64,000 nt of DNA from Glycomyces amatae. Lineage in GTDB: Bacteria; Actinomycetota; Actinomycetes; Mycobacteriales; Micromonosporaceae. The DNA lies in contig NZ_JAJLQZ010000001.1 in assembly GCF_020991375.1 (NCBI RefSeq), forward strand, positions 434,001 to 498,000, in the 5' to 3' direction. Positions within the stretch are counted from its first letter, which is position 1, and every line of letters starts with the position of its first letter. Positions 15,057 to 23,018 of this stretch are shown here, in pieces. The notes below the pieces were generated by a model. The model was given only the letters and a program-made list of their open reading frames with translations. It made no database searches and was not told the origin of the DNA. Position numbers and translations under genes: made by a program.

Positions 15057-16133
15057 TCAGTCCCGCAGGAGCGGGAGCAGCCGGTCGCCCTGCCGCCTGA
15101 TCTCCGGCAGGTACGGCGTGTCGGAGAGGACGAAGTGCGTGACGCCCAGCGCCTCATACTTCCGCAGCGACGCCGCGACCTCCTCGGCCGAGCCGACCAG
15201 CCAGGTCGTGCCCGCGCCGCCGCCCCCGAACCTCCCCGGGGCCGTGTACAGGTTGTCGTCCAGCACCTCGCCGCGCTCGGCGAGGTCGAGCAGGCGCCGC
15301 TGGCCGACCGCCTCGGCCCACCGTCCCCGGTGGTCGGGGTCGACCGTGAAGCCGCTCCTGCCCTCCGCCATCGTCGCGACCTTCGCCTCCGCGTCGGCCC
15401 AGGCCTCCTCGGAGGTGTCGCGCACCAGCGTGGTGATGCGCAGCCCGAACTCGAGCGGCGCGTGCTCGCGGCCGAGCCGCTCGCTGAGCTTCTCGAGCCG
15501 CTCGATGCGCTCGCGGACCCCGTCGAGCGGCTCTCCCCAGAACAGCTGCACGTCGGCCTCGGCCGCCGCGACCCGCTCGGCCGCCTCGGAGGCGCCCCCG
15601 AAGTACAGGCGCGGGTGGTGCCGCTCCCCGGCCGCCACGGGCTTGACGCCCAGCGTCGCGTCGGCGACCTGGAAGTGCTCGCCCCGGTACCGCACGTCGT
15701 CCTCGGTCCAGAGCCTGCGGACGATCTGCATGAACTCCCTGGTGCGCCCGTAGCGGTGCGCCTGGTCGCCCTCGCTGTCGCCGTACGCCGCCAGGTCGTC
15801 CTGCCCCGAGACGATGTTGACCAGCACGCGCCCACCGGTGAGGTGGTCGAGCGTCGCGGCGGCGGACGCGAAGTTGGCCGGGCGCCAGTACCCGGGCCGG
15901 ATCGCGATGAGCGGCTTGAACGTGGTGGTCCGGGCCGCGAGCGCGGTGGCGACGGTGAACGTGTCGGGCCGGCCCCAGCCGGTGCCCAGGAGCGCGCCGC
16001 CCCAGCCGTGGTCCTCGAGCGCCTTGGCGTGCTCGGTAAGGGTCTCCAGGCTGTTGTGGCCCTCCGCGGCGTCGTCGCCGCGGTGCCCGGGCCGGGCCTG
16101 GTTGGGGATGTACCAGAGGTGTTCGGCGCTCAT
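15057..16133 (-). CDS. LLM-class FMNH2-dependent monooxygenase, alkanesulfonate-monooxygenase-like
   Basis: 358 residues of the bacterial luciferase-like fold. SsuD-type landmarks: IAIRPGYWRPANFASAAATLDHLTGGRVLVNIVSG, RYGRTREFMQIVRRLW, PRLYFGGASEAAERVAA and FVLSDTPYLPE. SsuD cleaves alkanesulfonates to aldehyde and sulfite using FMNH2 and O2 when sulfate is scarce. A nitroreductase-family flavoprotein and an aldo/keto reductase are encoded divergently and could supply reduced flavin and reduce the aldehyde. An AT-rich patch (about 16160-16195) in the shared gap probably holds both promoters; AAGGAG precedes the ATG. No sulfonate transporter is adjacent. Confidence 0.8.
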   Translation of the reverse strand: MSAEHLWYIPNQARPGHRGDDAAEGHNSLETLTEHAKALEDHGWGGALLGTGWGRPDTFTVATALAARTTTFKPLIAIRPGYWRPANFASAAATLDHLTGGRVLVNIVSGQDDLAAYGDSEGDQAHRYGRTREFMQIVRRLWTEDDVRYRGEHFQVADATLGVKPVAAGERHHPRLYFGGASEAAERVAAAEADVQLFWGEPLDGVRERIERLEKLSERLGREHAPLEFGLRITTLVRDTSEEAWADAEAKVATMAEGRSGFTVDPDHRGRWAEAVGQRRLLDLAERGEVLDDNLYTAPGRFGGGGAGTTWLVGSAEEVAASLRKYEALGVTHFVLSDTPYLPEIRRQGDRLLPLLRD

Positions 16134-16288
16134 CGAGGTCTCCTTGCGGATCGGCGTCCAATACTAGAGTTATCCTATCGATGTAGTGTAGTTTCTTCGA
16201 AGGCCGTTCATCTACCCTTGGCCCCGGACGCTCCCGGGCGGGGCCGGGCACGGCCCCTCGCGAACCACCACCGAAAGGGCCCACTCCC

Positions 16289-17320
16289 ATGGCACACGGC
16301 GCATTCGAGCAGACCTACGCGGCCGCCGAGGACCGGTACGAGCACCTGGCCTACCGGCGCGCCGGCGCCTCCGGCCTCGACCTGCCCCCGCTCTCGCTCG
16401 GCCTCTGGCAGAAGTTCGGCACCGACTACCCGCCCCGCACCCAGCGCGAGATCATCCTCCGCGCCTTCGACCTGGGGATCGCCCACTTCGACAACGCCGA
16501 CCGCTACGGCCCCCCGCACCGCGCCGCGCAGCAGGTCTTCGGCGCCGTCCTCGCGAAGGACCTCGCCCCCTACCGCGACGAGCTCGTCCTCTCCACCAAG
16601 GCGGGCAACCCCATCGGCCCCAGCCCCTACCTCAAGGGCGGCTCCCGCAAGTCGCTGCTCAACTCGCTCGACCACAGCCTGCGCGACCTCCGCACCGACT
16701 ACGTCGACGTCTTCTACCACCACCGCCCCGACCCGACCGTCCCCATCGAGGAGACCGTCGGCGCCCTCGCGAGCGCCGTCCAGCAGGGCAAGGCCCTCTA
16801 CGTCGGCGTCTCCAACTACGACCCCGAGCAGGCCCACGAGGCCGCCGTCCTCCTGCGCGAGGCGGGCGTGCCGCTCCTGGTCCACCAGCCGCGCTACTCG
16901 ATCTTCGACCGCACCCCCGAACGCAGCGGCCTGCTCGACCTCGCCGCCCGGGACGGCTTCGGCCTCGTCGTCTACTCCCCGCTCGCCCAGGGCCTGCTCA
17001 CCGACAAGTACCTGGAGGACATCCCCGCGGGCGCCCGCGCCGAGAACAGCGCGTTCCTCAAGCCCGACCAGATCGACGCGGCCTACCGCGAGCGCGCCGC
17101 CGCCCTCAACGACCTCGCGAAGGACCGCGGCCAGTCGCTCGCCCAGCTCGCCCTCCAGTGGGTCCTGCGCCGCCCCGAGGTCACCTCGGCGCTCATCGGC
17201 GCGAGCTCCACCTGGCAGCTCGACCACAACGCCAAGGCCCTCGACTTCCCGGACCTGACCGACGACGAGCTCGAGCACATCGATGAGCACGGCGTCCACG
17301 GCACCGGCCTCGGGATCTGA
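16289..17320 (+). CDS. Aldo/keto reductase (YghZ/L-glyceraldehyde-3-phosphate reductase type)
   Basis: 343 residues. The AKR tetrad is visible: Asp and Tyr in FDNADRYGPPHRAAQQVFG, Lys in LSTKAGNP and His in VFYHHRPDPT. The C-terminal NADPH-binding motif is SALIGASSTWQLDHN. Its length and the PPLSLGLWQKFG start match the YghZ/MgrA group, which reduces aldehydes including methylglyoxal. AAAGG lies upstream of the ATG. It is followed after 1 nt by a nitroreductase gene, forming an operon divergent from the SsuD-like gene. Confidence 0.9.
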   Translation: MAHGAFEQTYAAAEDRYEHLAYRRAGASGLDLPPLSLGLWQKFGTDYPPRTQREIILRAFDLGIAHFDNADRYGPPHRAAQQVFGAVLAKDLAPYRDELVLSTKAGNPIGPSPYLKGGSRKSLLNSLDHSLRDLRTDYVDVFYHHRPDPTVPIEETVGALASAVQQGKALYVGVSNYDPEQAHEAAVLLREAGVPLLVHQPRYSIFDRTPERSGLLDLAARDGFGLVVYSPLAQGLLTDKYLEDIPAGARAENSAFLKPDQIDAAYRERAAALNDLAKDRGQSLAQLALQWVLRRPEVTSALIGASSTWQLDHNAKALDFPDLTDDELEHIDEHGVHGTGLGI

Positions 17321-17321
17321 C

Positions 17322-18155
17322 ATGGCCGCCGCCGACACCGGCGCCGCGACCGGGCGGCTCGGCGGCGCCGCGGCCCGCTACGGCGACCCCGACGCCGCCC
17401 TCGACGTCGTCAACGACGTGGTCCGGCTCCAACTCGCCCACCGCTCGGTGCGCCGCTTCACCTCCCGGGACGTCGCCGAGGACGAGCTGGCCGCGCTCAT
17501 CGCGGCCGCCCAGTCCGCGCCGACCTCCTCGAACCTCCAGCCCTGGAGCGTCGTCGCGGTCCGCGACCCCGAACGCAAAGCGCGCCTTGCGCATCTGGCC
17601 GCCGACCAGGCGTTCGTGGCGCAGGCGCCGCTGTTCCTGGTCTGGATCGCCGACCTCGGCCGGGCCCGGCGCCTCGCCGAGCGCGCCGGAACCGAGGCGG
17701 CCGCGGCCGACTACCTGGAGACGACGCTCATCGGGTTCATCGACACCGCGCTGGCGGCCCAGAACGCCGTGGTCGCGGCCGAGTCGCTGGGCCTGGGCTC
17801 GGTGTTCGTGGGGGCCGTCCGGAACCGGCCCGAGGAGGTCGCGGCGGAGCTGGGGCTGCCGCCGCACACGGTGGCGGCGTTCGGCCTGGCGGTGGGGGAA
17901 CCGGACCCGGCCGAGCGGGCCGATGTGAAGCCGCGCCTCCCGCAGGCGGCGGTGCTGCACCGGGAGCGGTACGACACGGCGGCCGACGAGCACATCGGCG
18001 TCTACGACGAGCGCCTGGCGGCCTACAACGAGCGGTTCGGCCTGAAGGGGAACTGGAGCAGCCGCGTCCTGGCCCGCCTCAGGGGACCGGAGGCCATGGG
18101 AGGCAGGCACGTGCTGCGGGAGGCCTTGGAGCGCTTCGGCATTCCGTCGCGCTGA
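17322..18155 (+). CDS. Nitroreductase-family NAD(P)H:flavin oxidoreductase (NfrA/FRP-like)
   Basis: 277 residues. The nitroreductase FMN-binding pattern is evident: HRSVRRFTSRDVAEDELAALIAAAQSAPTSSNLQPWSVVAVRD, then VVAAESLGLGSVFVGAVRN and FGLAVGEPDP. Members use FMN and NAD(P)H to reduce nitroarenes, quinones or free flavin. Next to an FMNH2-requiring monooxygenase gene, flavin reductase is a sensible role. ATG 17322, just after the upstream stop, is preferred; an in-frame ATG at 17283 would overlap the aldo/keto reductase. Confidence 0.88.
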   Translation: MAAADTGAATGRLGGAAARYGDPDAALDVVNDVVRLQLAHRSVRRFTSRDVAEDELAALIAAAQSAPTSSNLQPWSVVAVRDPERKARLAHLAADQAFVAQAPLFLVWIADLGRARRLAERAGTEAAAADYLETTLIGFIDTALAAQNAVVAAESLGLGSVFVGAVRNRPEEVAAELGLPPHTVAAFGLAVGEPDPAERADVKPRLPQAAVLHRERYDTAADEHIGVYDERLAAYNERFGLKGNWSSRVLARLRGPEAMGGRHVLREALERFGIPSR

Positions 18156-18210
18156 GGGCGCCCATGGGCACTGCCGGGCACCGGCGGGCGCAGGCGGGAC
18201 GGCCGACCGG

Positions 18211-18303
18211 GTCCTACGCCGATCGGCCGCTCGTCGGTGCACTCCTACGCCGATCGGCCGCTCGTCAGTGCGCTCCCGCGCCGATCGGCCGCCCACCGGT
18301 CCG
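18211..18303. repeat. 31-bp tandem repeat, three copies
   Basis: Units 18211-18241, 18242-18272 and 18273-18303 share CTCCTACGCCGATCGGCCGC followed by a variable TCGTCRGTGCR end. A degraded fourth copy begins at 18304. Each unit contains the palindrome GCCGATCGGC. The array lies in the roughly 300-bp gap (18156-18459) before the DUF981 gene, where I see no other gene. Confidence 0.85.
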
Positions 18304-18459
18304 CTCCTGCGCGGTCGGGCCCCGTGCAGGATCCGCGCCCGTGAGGCCGGCGGACTCCGCGGGACCGGCCCGCCCTCCCGGCGGCGCGGCCGCGGGCCCT
18401 CGCGCGAAGGTTCTCGCGTTTTTCTGCGTAATGGCTGCTCGCGGGCCTACGATCCGGCG

Positions 18460-19179
18460 ATGGACGTCGAAACCGCGGTGGCGCAGGGCCTGAAGATCGA
18501 CTGGGCCCAGATGCCGACCTACAACACGATCATGTCGGTCGCCGCCGGGGCGGGACTGCTGCTCGTCGTCGCGTTCGCCCGCCGGGTCAACGACACTGAC
18601 CGGCCGCTCGGCGCCGAGGGCTGGGCGATGGCCTTCGGCGTCCTGGGCACGATCCTCACCCTCACCGGCCTGCACATGACGCTCACCTGGCCGCTCGCCG
18701 CGGGCGGGTTCCCGTTCGACAACATCATCTTCGGCGAGCCGAGCCTCGCGTTCGGCGTGCTCCTGCTGTTCGCCGCCTTCTACCTCTGGCGCCGCGCCGA
18801 GAGGCTGGAGGAGGCGCCCGACCGCCCCGCCGCGGTGGCGTCCGCGGCGGGGCCGGTGTCCGTCTTCGTCCTCGGCATGGGCCTCGCCGCCATCGCGATC
18901 GCCTTCGCGGGCGTCGGCTACGAGCTGTTCGCCGCGCCGCCCGAGGAGCCCATCTCCGGGGAGTTCGCCGACTACCCGCTGATAGAGGCGATCTTCATCT
19001 CCGGCCTGTACGCGCTGGTCGGCGTCGGCGGCGTGCTCTTCCCGTTCGCGCTCAAGCCCGGCCCGAACGCCGCCCAGAAGGTCATGGCGGTCTGCTGGTT
19101 CCTCGCGGGCCTGGCGTTCCTGCTGTTCGGCGCGATGAACTTCTTCACGCACATCGGCCTCATCGTCAACACGATGTAG
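18460..19179 (+). CDS. DUF981-family integral membrane protein
   Basis: 239 residues with about seven hydrophobic segments (for example AAGAGLLLVVAFA, AMAFGVLGTILTLTGLHMTL, AFGVLLLFAAFYLW, VLGMGLAAIAIAFAGV, FISGLYALVGVGGVLFPFAL and a C-terminal pair). The THIGL and TGLHMTLTWPL motifs fit DUF981, a family of unknown function. The start is leaderless: TACGAT (18448-18453) is 6 nt before the ATG. A tandem repeat array lies upstream. Confidence 0.8.
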   Translation: MDVETAVAQGLKIDWAQMPTYNTIMSVAAGAGLLLVVAFARRVNDTDRPLGAEGWAMAFGVLGTILTLTGLHMTLTWPLAAGGFPFDNIIFGEPSLAFGVLLLFAAFYLWRRAERLEEAPDRPAAVASAAGPVSVFVLGMGLAAIAIAFAGVGYELFAAPPEEPISGEFADYPLIEAIFISGLYALVGVGGVLFPFALKPGPNAAQKVMAVCWFLAGLAFLLFGAMNFFTHIGLIVNTM

Positions 19180-19192
19180 CGCCGCCCTTCGC

Positions 19193-19233
19193 CACCGGTC
19201 CGCCGCGTACGCGCCCGCGTCGCCGGACCGGTG
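19193..19233. terminator. 10-bp stem hairpin after the DUF981 gene
   Basis: CACCGGTCCG (19193-19202) and its exact complement (19224-19233) enclose a 21-nt GC-rich loop that can fold further. Its position 14 nt after the stop suits termination. Confidence 0.65.
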
Positions 19234-19296
19234 CGTTCCCGCGCTTTCCGGCGCCCACCGCCCGATCCTGGCCTTACGATGGTCTCGGAGGCGGGC

Positions 19297-19899
19297 ATGG
19301 GCGAATTGACACCGGGGTTCCGCGGGCACCGGCGCATCGAGAGCGATCGGGTGCCGCCGGGGCAGTATCTGACCGAGGGTTTCCCGGTGTTGAGTGCGGG
19401 GCCGACGCCGGTGGTCGATACCGGTGAGTGGTCGTTCACGGTGGTGAACGAGGTCGGTGAGCGTGTGTCTTGGGATTGGGCGGCGTTCGCGGCGTTGCCG
19501 CATGAGACGCCGACGGTCGATATTCACTGTGTGACGCGCTGGTCGAAGCTGGATACGACGTGGCGGGGCGTCTCGGTCGACACCCTCCTGGCCGACGTGG
19601 CGACGGCCGCGGACTTCGCGGTGGTGCACTCGGTCGACGGGTACACGACCAATGTGCCGTTGCAGGACCTCACCGACGGCCAGGCCTGGGTGGTGACCGG
19701 GTACGAGGGCGCGCCGCTGGTCGCCGAGCACGGCGGTCCGGCGCGGTTCCTGGTGCCGCACTTGTACTTCTGGAAGTCCGCGAAATGGGTCTCCGGTATC
19801 ACCCTGCACGACGAGGACCAGCCGGGGTTTTGGGAGCGGGCCGGCTACCACGACTACGGCGACCCCTGGCTCGAGCAGCGCTACCAGTCGGGGTGGTGA
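19297..19899 (+). CDS. Molybdopterin-dependent oxidoreductase (sulfite-oxidase/YedY fold)
   Basis: 200 residues. TPTVDIHCVTRWSKLDTTWRGV contains Cys78, the expected Mo ligand of the sulfite-oxidase fold. SAKWVSGITLHDEDQPGFWERAGYHDYGDPW is the typical C-terminus of short YedY-like proteins. No Tat signal is seen, so it is probably cytoplasmic. The start has GGAGG 5 nt upstream (ATG 19279 is an alternative). An FAD/NAD reductase gene and a DUF6510 gene follow closely, so the three probably form a small electron-transfer system. Substrate unknown. Confidence 0.85.
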   Translation: MGELTPGFRGHRRIESDRVPPGQYLTEGFPVLSAGPTPVVDTGEWSFTVVNEVGERVSWDWAAFAALPHETPTVDIHCVTRWSKLDTTWRGVSVDTLLADVATAADFAVVHSVDGYTTNVPLQDLTDGQAWVVTGYEGAPLVAEHGGPARFLVPHLYFWKSAKWVSGITLHDEDQPGFWERAGYHDYGDPWLEQRYQSGW

Positions 19900-19901
19900 C
19901 C

Positions 19902-20612
19902 ATGTGGCAGCAGGCGCGCCTGCTCGAACGACGGCTCGAGACCGAGTCGGCGGTGACGTTGGTGTTCGAGCCCGAGGACTGGCCCGGCCACCTCGCCGGG
20001 CAGCACGCCGATATCCGGCTCACCGCTGACGACGGCTACCAGGCCGTGCGCTCCTACTCGCTCGCCGGGCCGGTCGAGGAGGGGCGGGTCGTGTTCACGG
20101 TTCAGCGTGTCCGGGGCGGTGAGGTCTCCACGTACTTGTGTGATGACTTGCCGGTGGGGGCGTATGTGGAGGTGCGGGGCCCGGTGGGGGGCTGGTTCGT
20201 GTGGCGCGGGAGCGATACCCGGCCGGTGATGCTGCTCGCGGGCGGCTCGGGGATCGTCCCGCTCCAGGCCATGGTCCGCCAGCGCCGCGCGCTCGGCTCC
20301 CGGGCCCCGTTCCGGCTCCTGTACTCGGTACGGACCCCTGAAGACGTCATCTACGCGGAGGAGATGATCCGCCCGCCGCGCGGCGACGACGGCGTCGACA
20401 GGGCCCTGCTGTTCACCCGCCGGGCGCTGGTGGGCTCGCGCCGCCCGCCCGAGCGGATCGGCTTCGCGGACGTGACCGCCCACGGCTGGCCCGCCGAGTT
20501 CGAACCCGCCTGCTTCGTCTGCGGCCCCAACGGCTTCGTGGAGGTCGCCGCGAAACTCCTCACCGCCCTCGGTCACGACCCGCATCGGATCAAGACGGAA
20601 CGCTTCGGCTGA
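19902..20612 (+). CDS. Ferredoxin-reductase-type FAD/NAD(P)-binding protein
   Basis: 236 residues. FAD-binding motif AVRSYSLAGP (RxYS) near residue 50, NAD-binding GGSGIVPLQAMVRQR near 113 and a C-terminal FVCGPNGFVEVAAKLL. No 2Fe-2S domain is fused. It begins 2 nt after the molybdoenzyme stop and probably passes electrons between NAD(P)H and the molybdopterin partner, as in other three-gene units of this kind. Confidence 0.88.
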   Translation: MWQQARLLERRLETESAVTLVFEPEDWPGHLAGQHADIRLTADDGYQAVRSYSLAGPVEEGRVVFTVQRVRGGEVSTYLCDDLPVGAYVEVRGPVGGWFVWRGSDTRPVMLLAGGSGIVPLQAMVRQRRALGSRAPFRLLYSVRTPEDVIYAEEMIRPPRGDDGVDRALLFTRRALVGSRRPPERIGFADVTAHGWPAEFEPACFVCGPNGFVEVAAKLLTALGHDPHRIKTERFG

Positions 20613-20621
20613 GGAGGCCCA

Positions 20622-20885
20622 ATGAACGACCACGTCGACGGCAACATGCTCGCCGGAGCCCTGTGGCAGGTCTTCCGGCCCGATATCACCACCGCCGAGG
20701 CCCGCTGCGCGGGCTGCGGCATGACCGGCCCCGTGGCGGGGCTGCACGTGTACACCGCGGCCGCCGGGACGGTGGGGCGGTGCCCGAACTGCCAGCAGGT
20801 GACCTTGCAGATGGTGCAGAGCACGCACGCCATGTGGCTCAGCACCGCGGGCCTCTCCTACCTCCGCTTCCCGAACCAGGGCTGA
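20622..20885 (+). CDS. DUF6510-type small protein with two CxxC pairs
   Basis: 87 residues. CAGC and CPNC pairs about 25 residues apart suggest a zinc ribbon or a redox site. It follows the reductase gene by 9 nt with AGGAGG upstream. DUF6510 proteins accompany the molybdoenzyme/reductase pair in other actinobacteria, to my knowledge. Function unknown; it could help metal or cofactor insertion, or carry electrons. Confidence 0.8.
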   Translation: MNDHVDGNMLAGALWQVFRPDITTAEARCAGCGMTGPVAGLHVYTAAAGTVGRCPNCQQVTLQMVQSTHAMWLSTAGLSYLRFPNQG

Positions 20886-20907
20886 CGGCCCCGGTCGGCG
20901 TCAGCCC
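20879..20907. terminator. 9-bp hairpin overlapping both convergent stop codons
   Basis: GGGCTGACG (20879-20887) and CGTCAGCCC (20899-20907) pair perfectly. The DUF6510 stop and the last codons of the convergent membrane-protein gene lie inside it. Confidence 0.7.
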
Positions 20908-21473
20908 CGGCCGTCGCGTCCCGCTGCGGTCTTCCGGTGCAGGCGCACGGCTGAGACCAGGAAGAACACGCCGCCGACGAACGCGTAGCCGCTCACGCCG
21001 GCCAGGGCCGGGTCGGGCATGCCCGCCTGGAGGATGAAGCCGGTGCCGGCGATCGTGGAGATGCCGCCGCTGAGGATCTGGGGCCACTGGCCGCCGAGTC
21101 GGCGGCGGCGGATCGCGACGACGAGCTGCACGGCGCCGGCGGTGATCGCCCAGGCGCCCCACACCCGCAGCACGGCGGGGGTGCCGGAGGCGGCCGCGAT
21201 CGCGAGGCCGGCGGCGGCGGCCAGGCTCAGGGCCATGTTGGCGTACAGACCGGCGGCGGGCCGGTCGTCCTTGGACGAACGGAGGTCGGCGACGGCCGCC
21301 GCGACGTCGAACAGCGGGTAGACCACGAGCAGCGCGACGCCGATCGGGCCGAGGCCGGCCCCGGTGGCGACGAGCAGGGCCGCCCAGGCGGCGGCGAAGC
21401 CGAACCGGAGGTAGTAGAGGTTGCGCAGTGCCGTCGCGGTGGCGGCGGGCCGGGTGATGGTGTCGCTGGTCAT
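20901..21473 (-). CDS. Multi-pass membrane protein (HdeD/DUF308-like)
   Basis: 190 residues with about six hydrophobic segments. The pattern LRFGFAAAWAALLVATGAGLGPIGVALLVVYPLFDVAAAVADLRSS, then ITAGAVQLVVAIRRRR and GGISTIAGTGFILQAGM recalls HdeD/DUF308-type proteins. It is divergent from a TetR gene with a palindrome in the gap and is probably its target. GGAGAG precedes the ATG. Function unknown. Confidence 0.75.
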   Translation of the reverse strand: MTSDTITRPAATATALRNLYYLRFGFAAAWAALLVATGAGLGPIGVALLVVYPLFDVAAAVADLRSSKDDRPAAGLYANMALSLAAAAGLAIAAASGTPAVLRVWGAWAITAGAVQLVVAIRRRRLGGQWPQILSGGISTIAGTGFILQAGMPDPALAGVSGYAFVGGVFFLVSAVRLHRKTAAGRDGRG

Positions 21474-21500
21474 GGCCTTCTCTCCTGAAGTCGATACGAG

Positions 21501-21522
21501 GTAGAATGACTAGTCACTCTAC
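21501..21522. promoter_or_regulatory. TetR operator between divergent genes
   Basis: GTAGAATGACT and AGTCACTCTAC form a 22-bp palindrome with one mismatched pair, centred on ACTAGT. It lies 28 bp from the membrane-protein start and 56 bp from the TetR start. Confidence 0.75.
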
Positions 21523-21577
21523 TTGAGGAATGATACGCACAGCGCTCGGGAAAGCGCAAGTGCGGGGGAGGGGACGT

Positions 21578-22162
21578 ATGATCGCGACCGTGAGAACCCC
21601 GATGCGCCAGCGCCTGGTCGACGCCGCGACCGAGCTGTTCTACGCCTACGGGCTGCGCGCGGTGAGCGTCGACAAGGTCATCGAGGCCGCCGGTACGACG
21701 AAGGTCACCTTCTACCGGCATTTCAAGAGCAAGGACGACCTCGTCGTGGCGCACCTGGAGCGCAGGGCCGCGATCGAGCGCGAGGGCATCGGCGCCGCGG
21801 TCGCCGCGGCGGGGGGCGAGGCGGACGCCGTCATGCGGCTGATCGCCGAGCAGCTCGGGATCATCGCCTGCGAGCCCGGCTTCCGCGGCTGCCCGTTCAT
21901 CAACGCCGCCGCCGAGTACCCCGACCCGGACAGCCGGGTGCGCCGGGCCGTCGCCGAGCACCGGCAGTGGTGCAAGGCGACGTTCGCGGAACTGGTGGCC
22001 CCCTTCGCACCCGAGCGCGCGAGCGAGGCCGCCGACGACCTGATGCTGCTGCGCGACGGCGCCATGGTCGCCGGCTACCTCGACGAGCCGGACGCGGTCG
22101 CCGCCTCGTTCCTGCGCGGCACCACCGCCGTCATCGAAGGGTTCCGCGAGAACGCGGGCTGA
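21578..22162 (+). CDS. TetR/AcrR-family regulator
   Basis: 194 residues. N-terminal HTH: RQRLVDAATELFYAYGLRAVSVDKVIEAAGTTKVTFYRHFKSKDDLV (about 10-56). GFRGCPFINAAAEYPDP and EHRQWCKATFAELV in the C-terminal domain are typical of the TetR_C_33-like subgroup. GGGGGAGGGG precedes the ATG. It probably represses the divergent membrane protein gene. Confidence 0.92.
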   Translation: MIATVRTPMRQRLVDAATELFYAYGLRAVSVDKVIEAAGTTKVTFYRHFKSKDDLVVAHLERRAAIEREGIGAAVAAAGGEADAVMRLIAEQLGIIACEPGFRGCPFINAAAEYPDPDSRVRRAVAEHRQWCKATFAELVAPFAPERASEAADDLMLLRDGAMVAGYLDEPDAVAASFLRGTTAVIEGFRENAG

Positions 22163-22218
22163 GTCCGGGCACCGCGCAGCGGCGGGTCAGGGGTTCGCGA
22201 ACACCTCGGGCACGGCGC

Positions 22219-22938
22219 CTAGTCGAAGCTGCTCGGGGAGCCGGACTCGTAGACGTCCAGCGGGAGCGTTATGGCCGCGCCGGTCCTCGGGTCGACCGCG
22301 CGGCACTCGATGCCGGTCGCCAGGGTCCGCGCGACCGACGTGCCGCCCCAGGGCCGGTCGGGGCCGATGTCGAGCTTGACGATCTCGTCCATGTCGCAGG
22401 CGACGTACTCGGTGCCGCGCTTGAACCGCAGGACCGCCTCGACCTGGTCGCGCACCACCGGCCCCTCCGCGAGCGCGGTGTTGTAGGAGACGTACCCGTA
22501 GTCGTTCTCGCCGTCGGTGAGCCCGGTGGACTCGAACGACAGGTTCGTGACCTGGTAGTCGTAGGTCTCGCCGAAGTACTCGACGGCGCACACGGCCTCG
22601 GTGTCGTTCCGCGGATCGATCGAGGGGCACGAGGCGCGGGCGTCCGGGTCCACCACGGACCCGAAGTCGGTCACGGCCTCGAGGCCCTCCCAGGCGATCT
22701 TGTCCTCCAGCGGGTCCTCGTCGCCCGGTTCGGGCGGCAGCCCGCCGAGATCGCGCCCGGGGAACTCGGCCGGGACCTCCCCGTGGCGGAACGCGGAGAG
22801 GTCCACTGCGGGCGCGGAGCTCGCCGCGGTGGCCGGCTCCGCGCTCGTGGGCTCCGGTGGCGGCGGCTCCGGGTCCGGGGAGCATCCCGAGAGCGCCGCG
22901 AGCGCGACGACGCCGACCATCCAGTACGCGGTTCGCAT
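22219..22938 (-). CDS. Secreted lipoprotein of unknown function
   Basis: 239 residues. Lipoprotein signal with lipobox LSGC (Cys19), then a Pro/Glu/Ala-rich linker and a soluble domain with several Cys (for example SCPSIDP, VCAVEYF, VACDMDEI, IECRAVD). GGAGGGTGG stands upstream of the ATG. It is the last gene of a leftward group whose upstream member is also a membrane-anchored extracytoplasmic protein. No recognised family. Confidence 0.8.
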   Translation of the reverse strand: MRTAYWMVGVVALAALSGCSPDPEPPPPEPTSAEPATAASSAPAVDLSAFRHGEVPAEFPGRDLGGLPPEPGDEDPLEDKIAWEGLEAVTDFGSVVDPDARASCPSIDPRNDTEAVCAVEYFGETYDYQVTNLSFESTGLTDGENDYGYVSYNTALAEGPVVRDQVEAVLRFKRGTEYVACDMDEIVKLDIGPDRPWGGTSVARTLATGIECRAVDPRTGAAITLPLDVYESGSPSSFD

Positions 22939-23018
22939 GATCCACCCTCCGGTAGGCGCATGGTCACCACCCACTGTAGGAACCCCCTGCCCGCAGGTCG
23001 ACCGCCGTTCGCGGCGGC

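Noticed and set aside
12290-15835. A very long minus-strand frame spanning the TetR and monooxygenase genes
   Set aside because: Only its last 227 residues form a sensible membrane protein; the rest runs antisense or out of frame through recognised genes.
18211-18334. Tandem 31-bp repeats as a mini CRISPR
   Set aside because: Units are directly adjacent with no spacers and no cas gene is nearby.
22187-22945. Alternative frame over the lipoprotein gene
   Set aside because: The other frame has a proper lipobox, ribosome-binding site and Cys pattern; this one is Arg/Gly-rich.
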